The notes under the pieces are model-generated. The model saw only the letters and a program-made list of their open reading frames with translations, had not been told where the DNA came from and searched no databases. Both the position numbers and the translations under genes were made by a program. A DNA stretch of 64,000 nucleotides from Rattus norvegicus (Eukaryota; Chordata; Mammalia; Rodentia; Muridae), in assembly GCF_036323735.1 (NCBI RefSeq), contig NC_086020.1, positions 122,832,710-122,896,709 of the forward strand, given 5' to 3'. Below, piece after piece: positions 34,601 through 43,591 of the stretch (positions are counted from its first letter, which is position 1; the number at the start of each line of letters is the position of its first letter).

Positions 34601-35425
34601 TAAAAAGTCTTTAATTTCTTTCTTTATTTCTTCCTTGACCAGGCTATCATTGAGTAAAGCATTGTTCAATTTTCACGTATATGTGGGCATTCTTCCCTTA
34701 TTGTTATTGAAGACCAGATTTAGGCAGTGGTGGTCTGATAGCACGCATGGGATTATTTCTATCTTTCTGTACCTGTTGAGGCCCGTTTTTTGACCAATTA
34801 TATGGTCAATTTTGGAGAAAGTACCATGAGGAGCTGAGAAGAAGGTATATCCTTTTGCTTTAGGATAGAATGTTCTATAAATATCTGTTAAGTCCCTTTG
34901 GCTCATGACTTCCCTTAGTCTGTCTACATCTCTGTTTAATTTCTGTTTCCATGATCTGTCCATTGATGAGAGTGGGGTGTTGAAATCTCCTACTATTATT
35001 GTGTGAGGTGCAATGTGTGTTTTGAGCTTTAGTAAGGTTTCTTTTACGTATGTAGGTGCCCTTGTATTTGAGGCATAGATATTTAGGATTGAGAGTTCAT
35101 CTTGGTGTATTTTTCCTTTGATGAATATCAAGTGTCCTTCCTTATCTTTTTTGATGACTTTTAGTTGAAAATTGATTTTATTTGCTATTAGAATGGCCAC
35201 TCCAGCTTGCTTCTTCTGACCATTTGCTTGGAAAGTTGTTTTCCAGCCTTTCACTCTGAGGTAGTGACTGTCTTTGTCTCTGAGGTGTGTTTCCTGTAGG
35301 CAGCAGAATGCAGGGTCCTCGTTGCATATCCAGTTTGTTAATCTATGTCTTTTTATTGGGGAGTTGAGGCCATTGATGTTGAGAGATATTAAGGAATAGT
35401 GATTTTTGCTTCCTGCTATATTCAT
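31632..35425 (-). pseudogene. L1 ORF2 remnant (minus-strand L1)
   Basis: The endonuclease domain is essentially intact within 34673-35425 (MNIAGS start at 35425, LQET, GDFNTPLSS and SDHHCLN motifs in order). The reverse transcriptase follows in 33668-34294 (SPGPDRF) and 32996-33640 (SGTRQGCPLSP, and FADD at 33317-33328). The C-terminal part continues in 32644-33051, 32200-32589, 31751-32170 (LLHCWWDCR region) and 31632-31856. The frame is broken at about six places, including just before 34673 and near 32996. Active ORF2 protein cannot be made from this copy. Confidence 0.94.
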
Positions 35426-35509
35426 ATTTGGATATGAGGTTATGTTTGTGTGCTTTTCTTCTCTTTGTTTTGTTGCCAAGACGATTAGTTTCTTGCTTCT
35501 TCTAGGGTA

Positions 35510-36595
35510 TAGCTTGCTTGCCTCCTTATGTTGGGCTTTACCATTTATTATCCTTTGTAGTGCTGGATTTGTAGAAAGGTATTGTGTAAATTTGGTTTTG
35601 TCATGGAATATCTTGGTTTCTCCATCTATGTTAATTGAGAGTTTTGCAGGATACAGTAACCTGGGCTGGCATGTCTGTATGACATCTGTGCAGGATATTC
35701 TGGCTTTCATAGTTTCTGGCGAAAAGTCTGGTGTGATTCTGATAGGTCTGCCTTTATATGTTACTTGACCTTTTTCCCTTACTGCTTTTTAATATTCTTT
35801 CTTTATTTTGTGCGTTTGGTGTTTTGACTATTATGTGACGGGAGGTGTTTCTTTTCTGGTCCAATCTATTTGGAGTTCTGTAGGCTTCTTGTATGCCTAT
35901 GGGTATCTCTTTTTTTAGGTTAGGGATGTTTTCTTCTATGATTTTGTTGAAGATATTTACTGGTCCTTTGAGCTGGGAGTCTTCACTCTCTTCTATACCT
36001 ATTATCCGTAGGTTTGATCTTCTCATTGAGTCCTGGATTTCCTGTATGTTTTGGACCAGTAGCTTTTTCTGCTTTACATCATCTTTGACAGTTGGTCAAT
36101 GATTTCTGTGGAATCTTCTGCTCCTGAGATTCTCTCTTCCATCTCTTGTATTCTGTTGGTGAAGCTCGTATCTACAGCTCCTTGTCTCTTCCTTTGGTTT
36201 TTTATATCCAGGGTTGTTTCCATGTGTTCTTTCTTGATTGCTTCTATTTCCATTTTTAATTACTTCAACTGTTTGATTGTGTTTTCCTGGAATTCTTTCA
36301 GGGATTTTTGTGACTCCTCTCTATGGGCTTCTACTTGTTTATTTATGTTTTCCTGGAATTCTTTCAGGGATTTTTGCGATTCCTCTCTGTAGGCTTCTAC
36401 TTGTTCTCTAAGGGAGTTCTTCACGTCTTTCTTGAAGTCCTCCAGCATCATGATCAAATATGATTTTGAAACTAGATCTTGCTTTTCTGGTGTGTTTGGA
36501 TATTCCGTGTTTGCTTTTGTGGGAGAATTGGTCTCCGATGATGCCATGTAGTCTTGGTTTCTGTTGCTTGGGTTTCTGCGCTTGCCTCTCGCCAT
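35510..36595 (-). pseudogene. L1 ORF1 remnant with duplicated coiled-coil unit
   Basis: ORF1 starts at 36595 with MARGKRRN and reads 111 codons through a Ser/Thr/Pro head and a coiled coil to a premature TAA at about 36260-36262 that replaces a Glu codon. Two copies of a 22-residue unit (EESQKSLKEFQEN core) are encoded by 36281-36346 and 36347-36412. The remainder is in other frames: 35754-36026 (RRSNLRIIGIEESED region, the RNA-binding middle) and the C-terminal tail in 35515-35710, where the frame runs on into ORF2. Trimerisation and RNA-binding parts are therefore separated. Confidence 0.92.
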
Positions 36596-36975
36596 CAGAT
36601 TATCTCTAGTGTTACTTTGTTCTGCTATTTCTGACAGTGGCTAGACTGTCCTATAAGCCTGTGTGTCAGGAGTGCTGTAGACCTGTTTTCCTGTTTTCTT
36701 TCAGCCAGTTATGGGGACAGAGTGTTCTGCTTTCGGGGGTGTAGTTTTTCCTATCTACAGGCCTTCAGCTGTTCCTGTGTGCCTGTGTCTGGTGTTCACC
36801 AGGCAGGTCACTTGCAGCAGAAAAGTTGGTCTTAGCTGTGGTCCCGAGGCTCAAGTTTGCTCGTGGGGTGCTGCCTAAGAGCTCTCCGCGGTGGCAGCAA
36901 CCAGGAAGATCTGCGCTGCCCTTTCCGGGAGCTTCCGTGCACCAGGGTTCCAGATGGCATTTGGTGTTTTCCAAG
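36596..36975 (-). promoter_or_regulatory. Partial L1 5'-UTR
   Basis: The part next to ORF1 matches the corresponding part of the plus-strand L1 (gaaagaaaacaggaaaacag; aagtgacctgcctggt). Beyond about 36810 the two copies differ. The outer part is GC-richer, with agctctccgcggtgg. The outer limit near 36975 is an estimate. Confidence 0.7.
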
Positions 36976-37487
36976 GTTGTTTCTTTTAAACCAGTGTTTC
37001 AATAGTGATCGTCTTACATACTATTCTTGTACAAAATAAGGACCTCTTGATCTTTAGCAAACACACTTTTCAAAGACTAGCAGAATGTGACCCTGGTGCA
37101 TGATCCACAATGCCTTTGGACTCTTTAATGCTTGAGCTTGATCTTGAACTATGAAAGTAGCACCTTGACTTTGTGGAAGTTGGGTCAGAGAGAGTGGTCC
37201 TTTGGCGGTGCTCTCACAGTAGCTGTTTGGGATGATGTTTGAGTTCTGTTCTTGCTGTAGCAGAGTCAGACCTACTGGAACTGGAGTGTCAGAGAGTTGT
37301 AAACTGCCAGGAAGCACTGGGAACTGAACTCAGGTTCTCTGAAAGCGTCTCAAGCCAGCTCTCCAGCCTGTCCTTCAGTCTGTAACAACTTTCCAACAAT
37401 GATCAGCAGCAGCTGGCAATGGAAGTCCAAGGATCTAGCAGTGGCAAAAAAGAGAGAGACTCTTCCTTCTTCCAATGTCCTTATGTC
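36976..37487 (-). other. Non-L1 segment carried at the 5' end of the L1
   Basis: Lies between the L1 5'-UTR and the distal target-site duplication. It contains a B3-like SINE fragment (37265-37372) and otherwise unfamiliar sequence such as gccagctgctgctgatcatt on the minus strand. It could be a 5' transduction, a template-switch chimera, a spliced upstream exon or an unfamiliar L1 5'-UTR type. Confidence 0.5.
37265..37372 (-). mobile_element. B3-type SINE fragment within the L1 insertion
   Basis: Antisense pattern: ctggaactggagtgtcagag, gggaactgaactcaggttct, and agccagctctccagcc at the head. Confidence 0.75.
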
Positions 37488-37502
37488 ATATGTATTACTT
37501 TT
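37488..37502 (+). repeat. Target-site duplication, right copy (minus-strand L1)
   Basis: ATATGTATTACTTTT, matching 30898-30912. Confidence 0.92.
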
Positions 37503-38984
37503 AAAAAGACTATGCTTTCATTTCCTTATTAAAAAGCAAGTAAATAACAGATTTGCTAAGACCTACTAGCATGCTTTTATTTTGTATAAGTAAGGTCTGA
37601 AGAAGTGGACATCCACCTCAAAAATTTCTGGTTATAGCATTTTCATTATTCGACATTGAGATTTCTCACTGGCTGCAACTGTACTAACGGTATAGCAGAA
37701 AAGAGACAGGAATTGACAGAGGTTGAAGATAGCAACGTAACACACTGATGACATCACTTCTCTGTTCCTCCGTCCCAATTACATCACAGAAAGGTCATGC
37801 TGGGATGATGAGCACATTGTCTCTCTTTGTCCTCTCCTCAGAGCCTTCTGAGTGTCAGAGTATGATGGGATCAACATTCCACTTGGTCCCCAGTAGAGAG
37901 TGTGATTGACAGGGAACTTATTTCATCATTTGCTTTGACATTGTGGTTATCACTCTCTTTATATTTATCTGGGCCTTGTGGATTACTGCACTTCTGAAGG
38001 ATTAGGCATTTTTCTGCTTGCATCAGAGGTATGTAAGGAGAACGCCTGCATGGTCCCAGGCAGCGGATGATTTCCTTGGCGCCCGACCAGAGCAAGGCTC
38101 AGCCACGAGTATTTATTACTCATTAACACAGGGACCATTTAGCTCTTGGGTCAACTCAGATACTGGAAAACTGGCTACTCTAGCACACTTAAAACCTGAG
38201 AACAAATTTATTTAATTTTAGGTCCCTCTGCTGAGTTACCTGCAAAAAACATTAGGGGGATAATGAATCCAGCCGGTGGACACCAGCTGATACTTTGCAC
38301 AGTGGTACATTTTATTAGAGAGGATCTGGCATTTCCTCAATGAGGCAGGACCAGTCATTTGTTGATTTGGGCATCAAAGATGCAGCCTTGTCTTCTGGGT
38401 ATAAAAACTTGCCTCAATATTGCACATATGTAACAAAGACTGTTTCCCACTGATTCAAGTACATGTGTTAACAGATAGCTTCACCTGGACAGCTAACATT
38501 CATAATGCACAGAATTAACTCTCTCTCCTTTGTTTGCACTGTGGAAGACAAATGAAGTTCTAACCAAGGGACTTCTATAAATTGTGAGGACAAATAATGC
38601 TGAGGTTGGCACTGGAGTGCATGAAGAAAGGCACTCCAAAGTTTATGCTTGCCTTCAGCATTTTGTGCTTTCCTAGGAGGGACCAGCCAGTTCATTGTTG
38701 CAGACATTTTAAGTTACAGCAGCACACCTGGACTAGAGTAAACACAGTCACTGAGTGGGAAGAAACCGGATAAGCCAGAGAAAAGACTGACGTGGGAGTA
38801 AACTAAGAAGATAGGCAGGAAGACGCAATACAAGGGAAAGCCAAGAACAGGTAAGCATAATTCTGATGAGGAAGACACCCAGTGACCTGTTAAAAAGGCA
38901 AGTGAATGGGAAGGAAGAATGGGGCAAAAACAGAGACGTTAAAAGTATCTTAAAGGAGACACATTTAAATTCTTAAGAGATGGT
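37503..38984. other. Apparently unique sequence
   Basis: No repeat boundary or gene recognised; open frames are under 80 codons. Confidence 0.45.
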
Positions 38985-39250
38985 GGAGTTAGCACAGTGG
39001 TAAAGTATTTGCCTTGAAAACATGAAGACCTGAGTTCTAGCCCAAGAACACATAAGTCAACCTTGGTGGTGCCCACTTGTAAACCCAGTGCTGCAGAGGC
39101 TGACACAGGAGGATCCCTGGAATTCCTTGGACAGCCATCCTAGCCTGTGAGTCAGATCCAGGCCAATGAGAGTTCATTCTTTACAGAGCCAGCCAATGAG
39201 AGTTCATTCTTTACAGAGTCAGCACTCCCTGGGCACAAGGGCAGCAGACA
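38985..39250 (+). mobile_element. B4 SINE with internal 30-bp duplication
   Basis: An ID-like head (gagttagcacagtggtaaag) is followed by a B1-like part (acttgtaaacccagtgctgc, gctgacacaggaggatccct) and a B4 tail. The 27-mer that begins gccaatgagagttc occurs at 39162-39188 and again at 39192-39218. Confidence 0.85.
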
Positions 39251-39902
39251 GGCTCAGGTCTGTGTGTTAGTTTTCATGGGGACTGGGACACAAGTGTTAA
39301 TGTGACTGGCGAATCATCAGTGTATATACAATGAGTCAGTAATTTGTAATCCTTTTTACTGGAGTCATCTATGAATGGCAGTTTGGGTTTCTGCTGTTCT
39401 TAGATCGCTTACAAATATTGGGTGCAGACATCAGACTAACCTTCTCCAACACATGGGGTGACACTCCACAGGCAGTTTCAGTTTGATGACTGATTCTTAG
39501 ATGTCCTACAGACTGAAATGTGCCAGCCTATGTTAATCTAAGCTCTTGAAAAGCAATGCTTATGATGTGGAGATTGTTTTGCAAAAGTGAGGATTATGCT
39601 GGCAGGAACAGTTACACTGTAGTGTCTAATAAATGTTCCTTTCTTCAGAACCAAAGAAGGAATCTCCAGAAATATAGACATTGAATCTTTCTTTTTTTTT
39701 ATATTTTAAACCAAAGACTTCAAAAATATTTAAATTATACCAATTCCAGGCCAATCACAAGAGGATGGGTTGTACATACTGGAAGTTGGAGCAGGAAAAT
39801 TGGGTTACCAGCGTGGAAAACTGTCTGTTATATTCCCTGCACATGATTCTTTTTGCACCCTGGAGCTAGTGTCTATAGAAGGCACTGGGGTTGAGTTTGA
39901 TT
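39251..39902. other. Apparently unique sequence
   Basis: No gene or element recognised. Confidence 0.45.
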
Positions 39903-39918
39903 AGAAATCGAAACAAAT
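39903..39918 (+). repeat. Target-site duplication, left copy (truncated L1)
   Basis: AGAAATCGAAACAAAT, identical to 40373-40388. Confidence 0.97.
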
Positions 39919-40372
39919 AGACACAGCCAGAATACAGCAAATACAGAGGCGAATGCCAGCAGCAAACCACTGAACTGAGAATAGGTCCCCCGTTGAAGGA
40001 ATCAGAGAAAGAACTGGAAGAGCTTGAAGGGGCTCGAGACCCCAAAAGTACAACAATGTCAAGCAACCAGAGCTTCCAGGGACTAAGCCACTACCTAAAG
40101 ACTATACATGGACTGACCCTGGACTCTGACCCCATAGGTAGCAATGAATATCCTAGTAAGAGCACCAGTGGAAGGGGAAGCCCTGGGTCCTGCTAAGACT
40201 GAACCCCCAGTGAACTAGACTATGCGGGGAGGGCGGCAATGGGGGGAGGGTGGGGAGGGGAACACCCATAAGGAAGGGGAGGGGGGAGGGTGATGTTTGT
40301 CCGGAAACCGGGAAAGGGAATAACACTCGAAATGTAAATAAGAAATACTCAAGTTAATAAAAAAAAAAAAAA
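39919..40372 (+). mobile_element. 5'-truncated L1 (3'-UTR only)
   Basis: About 440 bases of L1 3'-UTR with a poly(A) tail (about 40358-40372), inserted with a perfect 16-bp duplication. It contains the G-rich stretch 40226-40290 and is very similar to the 3' end of the minus-strand L1. Heavy 5' truncation is typical of L1 insertions. The flanks are clean and the divergence low, so it is young. Confidence 0.97.
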
Positions 40373-40388
40373 AGAAATCGAAACAAAT
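40373..40388 (+). repeat. Target-site duplication, right copy (truncated L1)
   Basis: Second copy of the 16-mer at 39903-39918, after the poly(A). Confidence 0.97.
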
Positions 40389-42135
40389 GCACTGAAAATC
40401 TAAAGTCAGTGTTGGCTTATTTCTATTAGAACTCAAAATGCTTGCCTGTGGGAGGATCAACAGGAACACAGAACACTGGCATAGGAGTCTGACTAGTGCT
40501 GATTCCAAACAAGAACCTTGCAGCCAATGCTTCAGTTTAATGTCCATCACATGGAAGTTGCGTAGTCTCCCAAGAGGACTAGAATTCCCTTGCAAAGAGT
40601 TAATGGGCTTCCAAGTGCATGGGTGTTAGCCACTGTTGTGGTCAGACACAGTGCTCACCAGTGCCAAGTCATTCTTTATCATGTCTGTCACATGGACCTT
40701 TAGGTTCCTGGCTTCTCCACATCACGAAAACACCACCTACTTTTGCCTTTTTTTCTTTTGATCTTTTGTAGCCAGAGTGAAAATAGAGCAATCGTTTGCA
40801 CTTAACTGTGTTTGCTACCGTGACTGCCACACAGCACACAGCAGTGGTAGCCGTAGCCCATTAAGAAGATACGAGGCATGATAGGCTGATGACACAGGAA
40901 AGCCTCAGAAATACAACTTTGGTTTTTCTTATACAAACTCTGGAATTGTCACTAGTGAGCTAGGTTGGACCACACGGTAGAGGCATAGACACACAGTAGA
41001 TGTGGGATTTGAACCTAGCCTTTTATGTTCAAATTTAACATTGTTTAAGGTTAATGCATATTCATCTAACCTTAATGAATATGCTAGAGGAGGGCACCTA
41101 GGAGCACAGAATCACATATAATATTGATAGATGTGGCTTCATTCTTTCACAGTCTTTTCTGGAACACCAGCTCCCACATAGCAGACATTTGTGGTGGAAT
41201 GAAACAGAAAACCAATGGACGCAGTGAGGGGGTCAGACAGGCCAGATCATAGACCGGCTAGCCTTTCTCAGGACCCATTGGGAATGTTTCAGTTGTGTAG
41301 ACAGCAGTGGGCACTTGTAGGCAGATTCAGTAGTGAGAAATTCAAGCCCTACCTATGATGTCCTTGGAGAAATCACAACCAAGTACTTGGTCCAAGTTGT
41401 CCCACATTCAAATTACAAAGAGTCAGATAGAACTCTAAGTGAAATGAAAGCCTTCAAATATTTAAAAAATTGACAAGAAAATGTAAAAATATGTTTAGCG
41501 CCGCCACACTTTGGCCTGTCTGACCAGCCCACAGCATTTACGGTTTGCTCAACTTCCTTCCAGCCCAGACCTCTGTATATGGAAGTTGGGGTTCAGAAAA
41601 GATGCTGAAAGAATGAAGCCATAATGAACCATCTTGCAAATCTTGCGTGGTTCCATGTTCCTAGAATCTAGTGCCTCCCTCCAGCATTTGAATATGCATT
41701 AACCTTTATGCTATCTTAAATGTGGCGATAAAATGTTAAATACTCCGGGAGATCTTGGTCAAGCATCAGTCACCTGCTGGTGCCCATCCAGCTGAGTTCT
41801 GGACAGTGGGTGATCTGACTCACCTGCTGCTGTTGGTCTGTATTTGCACTTAAAAACCCATTTGTTAGCAAAGAAAACCGTAGTATTTGTTTCTGTGCCA
41901 TTTAAAGAAGTGAAAAGGCTTAGTAAATTTTGTTTTAGAAGAGAATATAGTTTAAATGGCCTAATTTCAATAAAAACTCAAATTCTATCCTTATGATTCA
42001 TATATGAAAATATCTCACTTCATCTTAAGTGTTTAAAAATATTTGGTGGCTAAATTTAAAATACACAAAACAGTGATATAAATGGTGATTCTGCTGTCGT
42101 GCTTTTCTATGTTGTTTTGTTCTAGAAATGCATAC
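40389..42135. other. Mostly unique sequence
   Basis: No gene recognised. 40940-41030 (cacacagtagatgtgggatt then tgaaccta) may be a degraded MIR piece. Confidence 0.4.
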
Positions 42136-42139
42136 ATTT

Positions 42140-42320
42140 AACTCCCACTGAGATGTAGGAGGAGGTACCATTATTATTCCCATTTTATAAAAGAGGAAAC
42201 TGGTCCTGGGGAGTGAAGTTCTTGCTCAGGGTCATGCAGACCCAAGGAGCAGATACAGTTTGAACCTGGTCAAGGTTTGGACAGTCTGCCAAGGCCATGT
42301 CCCATATCTCTTCCTGCTTA
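42140..42320 (+). mobile_element. MIR SINE fragment
   Basis: Shows the MIR core in order: attattattcccattttata, aagaggaaactggtc, gctcagggtcatgcagac, and tttgaacctggtcaaggttt. Its expected tail (a ctctt...ctacactgcc-like end) overlaps the start of the minisatellite. Confidence 0.85.
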
Positions 42321-43172
42321 GCCGCTCAGCTACACAGCTGCTCACCTGCTCACCTGCTCACCTGCTCACCTGCTCATCTGCTCACCTGCTCACCTGCTCA
42401 CCTGCTCAGCTGCTCACCCACTCAGCTACACAGCTGCTCACCTGCTCACCTACTCACCTGCTCACCTGCTCAGCTGCTCACCTGCTCACCCACTCAGCTA
42501 CACAGCTGCTCACCTGCTCACCTACTCATCTGCTCACCTGCTCACCTGCTCACCCGCTCAGCTGCTTACCTGCTCACCTGCTCACCTGCTCACCCGCTCA
42601 GCTGCTTACCTGCTCACCTGCTCACCCGCTCAGCTGCTCACCCACTCAGCTACACAGCTGCTCACCTGCTCACCTGCTCACCTGCTCACCTGCTCAGCTG
42701 CTCACCCGCTCAGCTACACAGCTGCTCACCTGCTCACCTACTCATCTGCTCACCTGCTCGCCTGCTCACCCGCTCAGCTGCTCACCCGCTCACCTGCTCA
42801 CCTGCTCACCTGCTCACCTGCTCACCCGCTCAGCTGCTTACCTGCTCACCTGCTCACCTGCTCACCCGCTCAGCTGCTCACCCACTCAGCTACACAGCTG
42901 CTCACCTGCTCACCTACTCACCTGCTCACCTGCTCAGCTGCTCACCTGCTCACCTGCTCACCCGCTCAGCTGCTTACCTGCTCACCTGCTCACCTGCTCA
43001 CCCGCTCAGCTGCTCACCTGCTCAGCTACACAGCTGCTCACCTGCTCACCTACTCATCTGCTCACCTGCTCACCTGCTCACCTGCTCACCCACTCACCCG
43101 CTCAGCTACACAGCTGCTCACCTGCTCACCTACTCATCTGCTCACCTGCTCACCTGCTCACCTGCTCATCCA
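42321..43172 (+). repeat. 8-bp minisatellite, unit CACCTGCT (about 107 copies)
   Basis: An array of about 850 bases based on CACCTGCT, with recurring variants CAGCTGCT, CACCTACT, CACCCGCT, CACCCACT, CATCTGCT and a CAGCTACA unit. Eight copies of agctacacagctg start at 42328, 42424, 42496, 42648, 42712, 42888, 43024 and 43104, with spacings that are all multiples of 8, so the phase is kept throughout. All plus-strand frames encode the same 8-residue repeat (LLTCSPAH), giving artefactual frames of 308 and 337 codons. It starts inside the tail of an MIR. Confidence 0.97.
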
Positions 43173-43434
43173 TTCAGATTTTCTGACTGTCCATTTAGAA
43201 AGGTTGGGGCAGATCATCCTGCTCTCTGTCCAAGGATTTCATATGACCCCAGAGGATTTTGGTTCATATCCCATTATCATAATGTTAGTTTAAAAATTGC
43301 CAGACTATGACATGGATTTAGGATAGCTTCAAACAACAGAAATAAACCTGGTGAGTACTCTCAGTCTGCTGTATGTATGGGCAGACTATGAGTTGATGTG
43401 TAGGCAACAGTACTGTCCAACTTGTCACTGTGGG

Positions 43435-43490
43435 CACCCCTGTGATGACACCCCTGTGATGACACCCCTGTGATGACACCCCTGTGATGG
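43435..43490 (+). repeat. 14-bp tandem repeat, four copies
   Basis: Unit CACCCCTGTGATGA at 43435, 43449, 43463 and 43477; the last copy ends in G instead of A. Confidence 0.97.
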
Positions 43491-43551
43491 GTGCTGTCTG
43501 AGCAGAGGTTTTGATTAGTGACTGAACAGGTTGGTGCTTACCTTAGCCTAC

Positions 43552-43591
43552 AAAATAAAATAAAATAAAATAAAATAAAATAAAATAAAAT
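43552..43591 (+). repeat. (AAAAT)n microsatellite
   Basis: About eight copies of AAAAT. Confidence 0.97.

Larger units (their letters stand above)
30913..37487 (-). mobile_element. Long LINE-1 (rat-type) with foreign 5' segment, inactive
   Basis: On the minus strand: about 510 bases of apparently non-L1 DNA (36976-37487), a partial 5'-UTR (36596-36975), ORF1 (35510-36595), ORF2 (31632-35425), a 3'-UTR (to about 30920) and a poly(A) tail. A perfect 15-bp duplication encloses everything, so the foreign part apparently arrived in the same insertion event. Its frames are longer and cleaner than those of the plus-strand L1, suggesting a younger copy, but several frameshifts and stops remain. Confidence 0.93.

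Noticed and set aside
34224..34793. 189-codon plus-strand frame, hydrophobic and membrane-like
   Set aside because: It is the antisense of L1 ORF2; antisense of Lys/Asn/Ile-rich coding sequence gives Phe/Leu/Ser-rich hydrophobic frames. The same explanation covers 19044-19532 and 22860-23309.
42321..43172. CRISPR-like or direct-repeat array
   Set aside because: The 8-bp head-to-tail unit has no spacers, and the host is a mammal.
42260..43310. Two long overlapping open frames (308 and 337 codons) encoding a Leu/Cys/Ser/Pro/His repeat
   Set aside because: They are products of the 8-bp minisatellite: 8 bases shift the frame by two, so each frame gives the same 8-residue repeat. There is no promoter, splice or family evidence.
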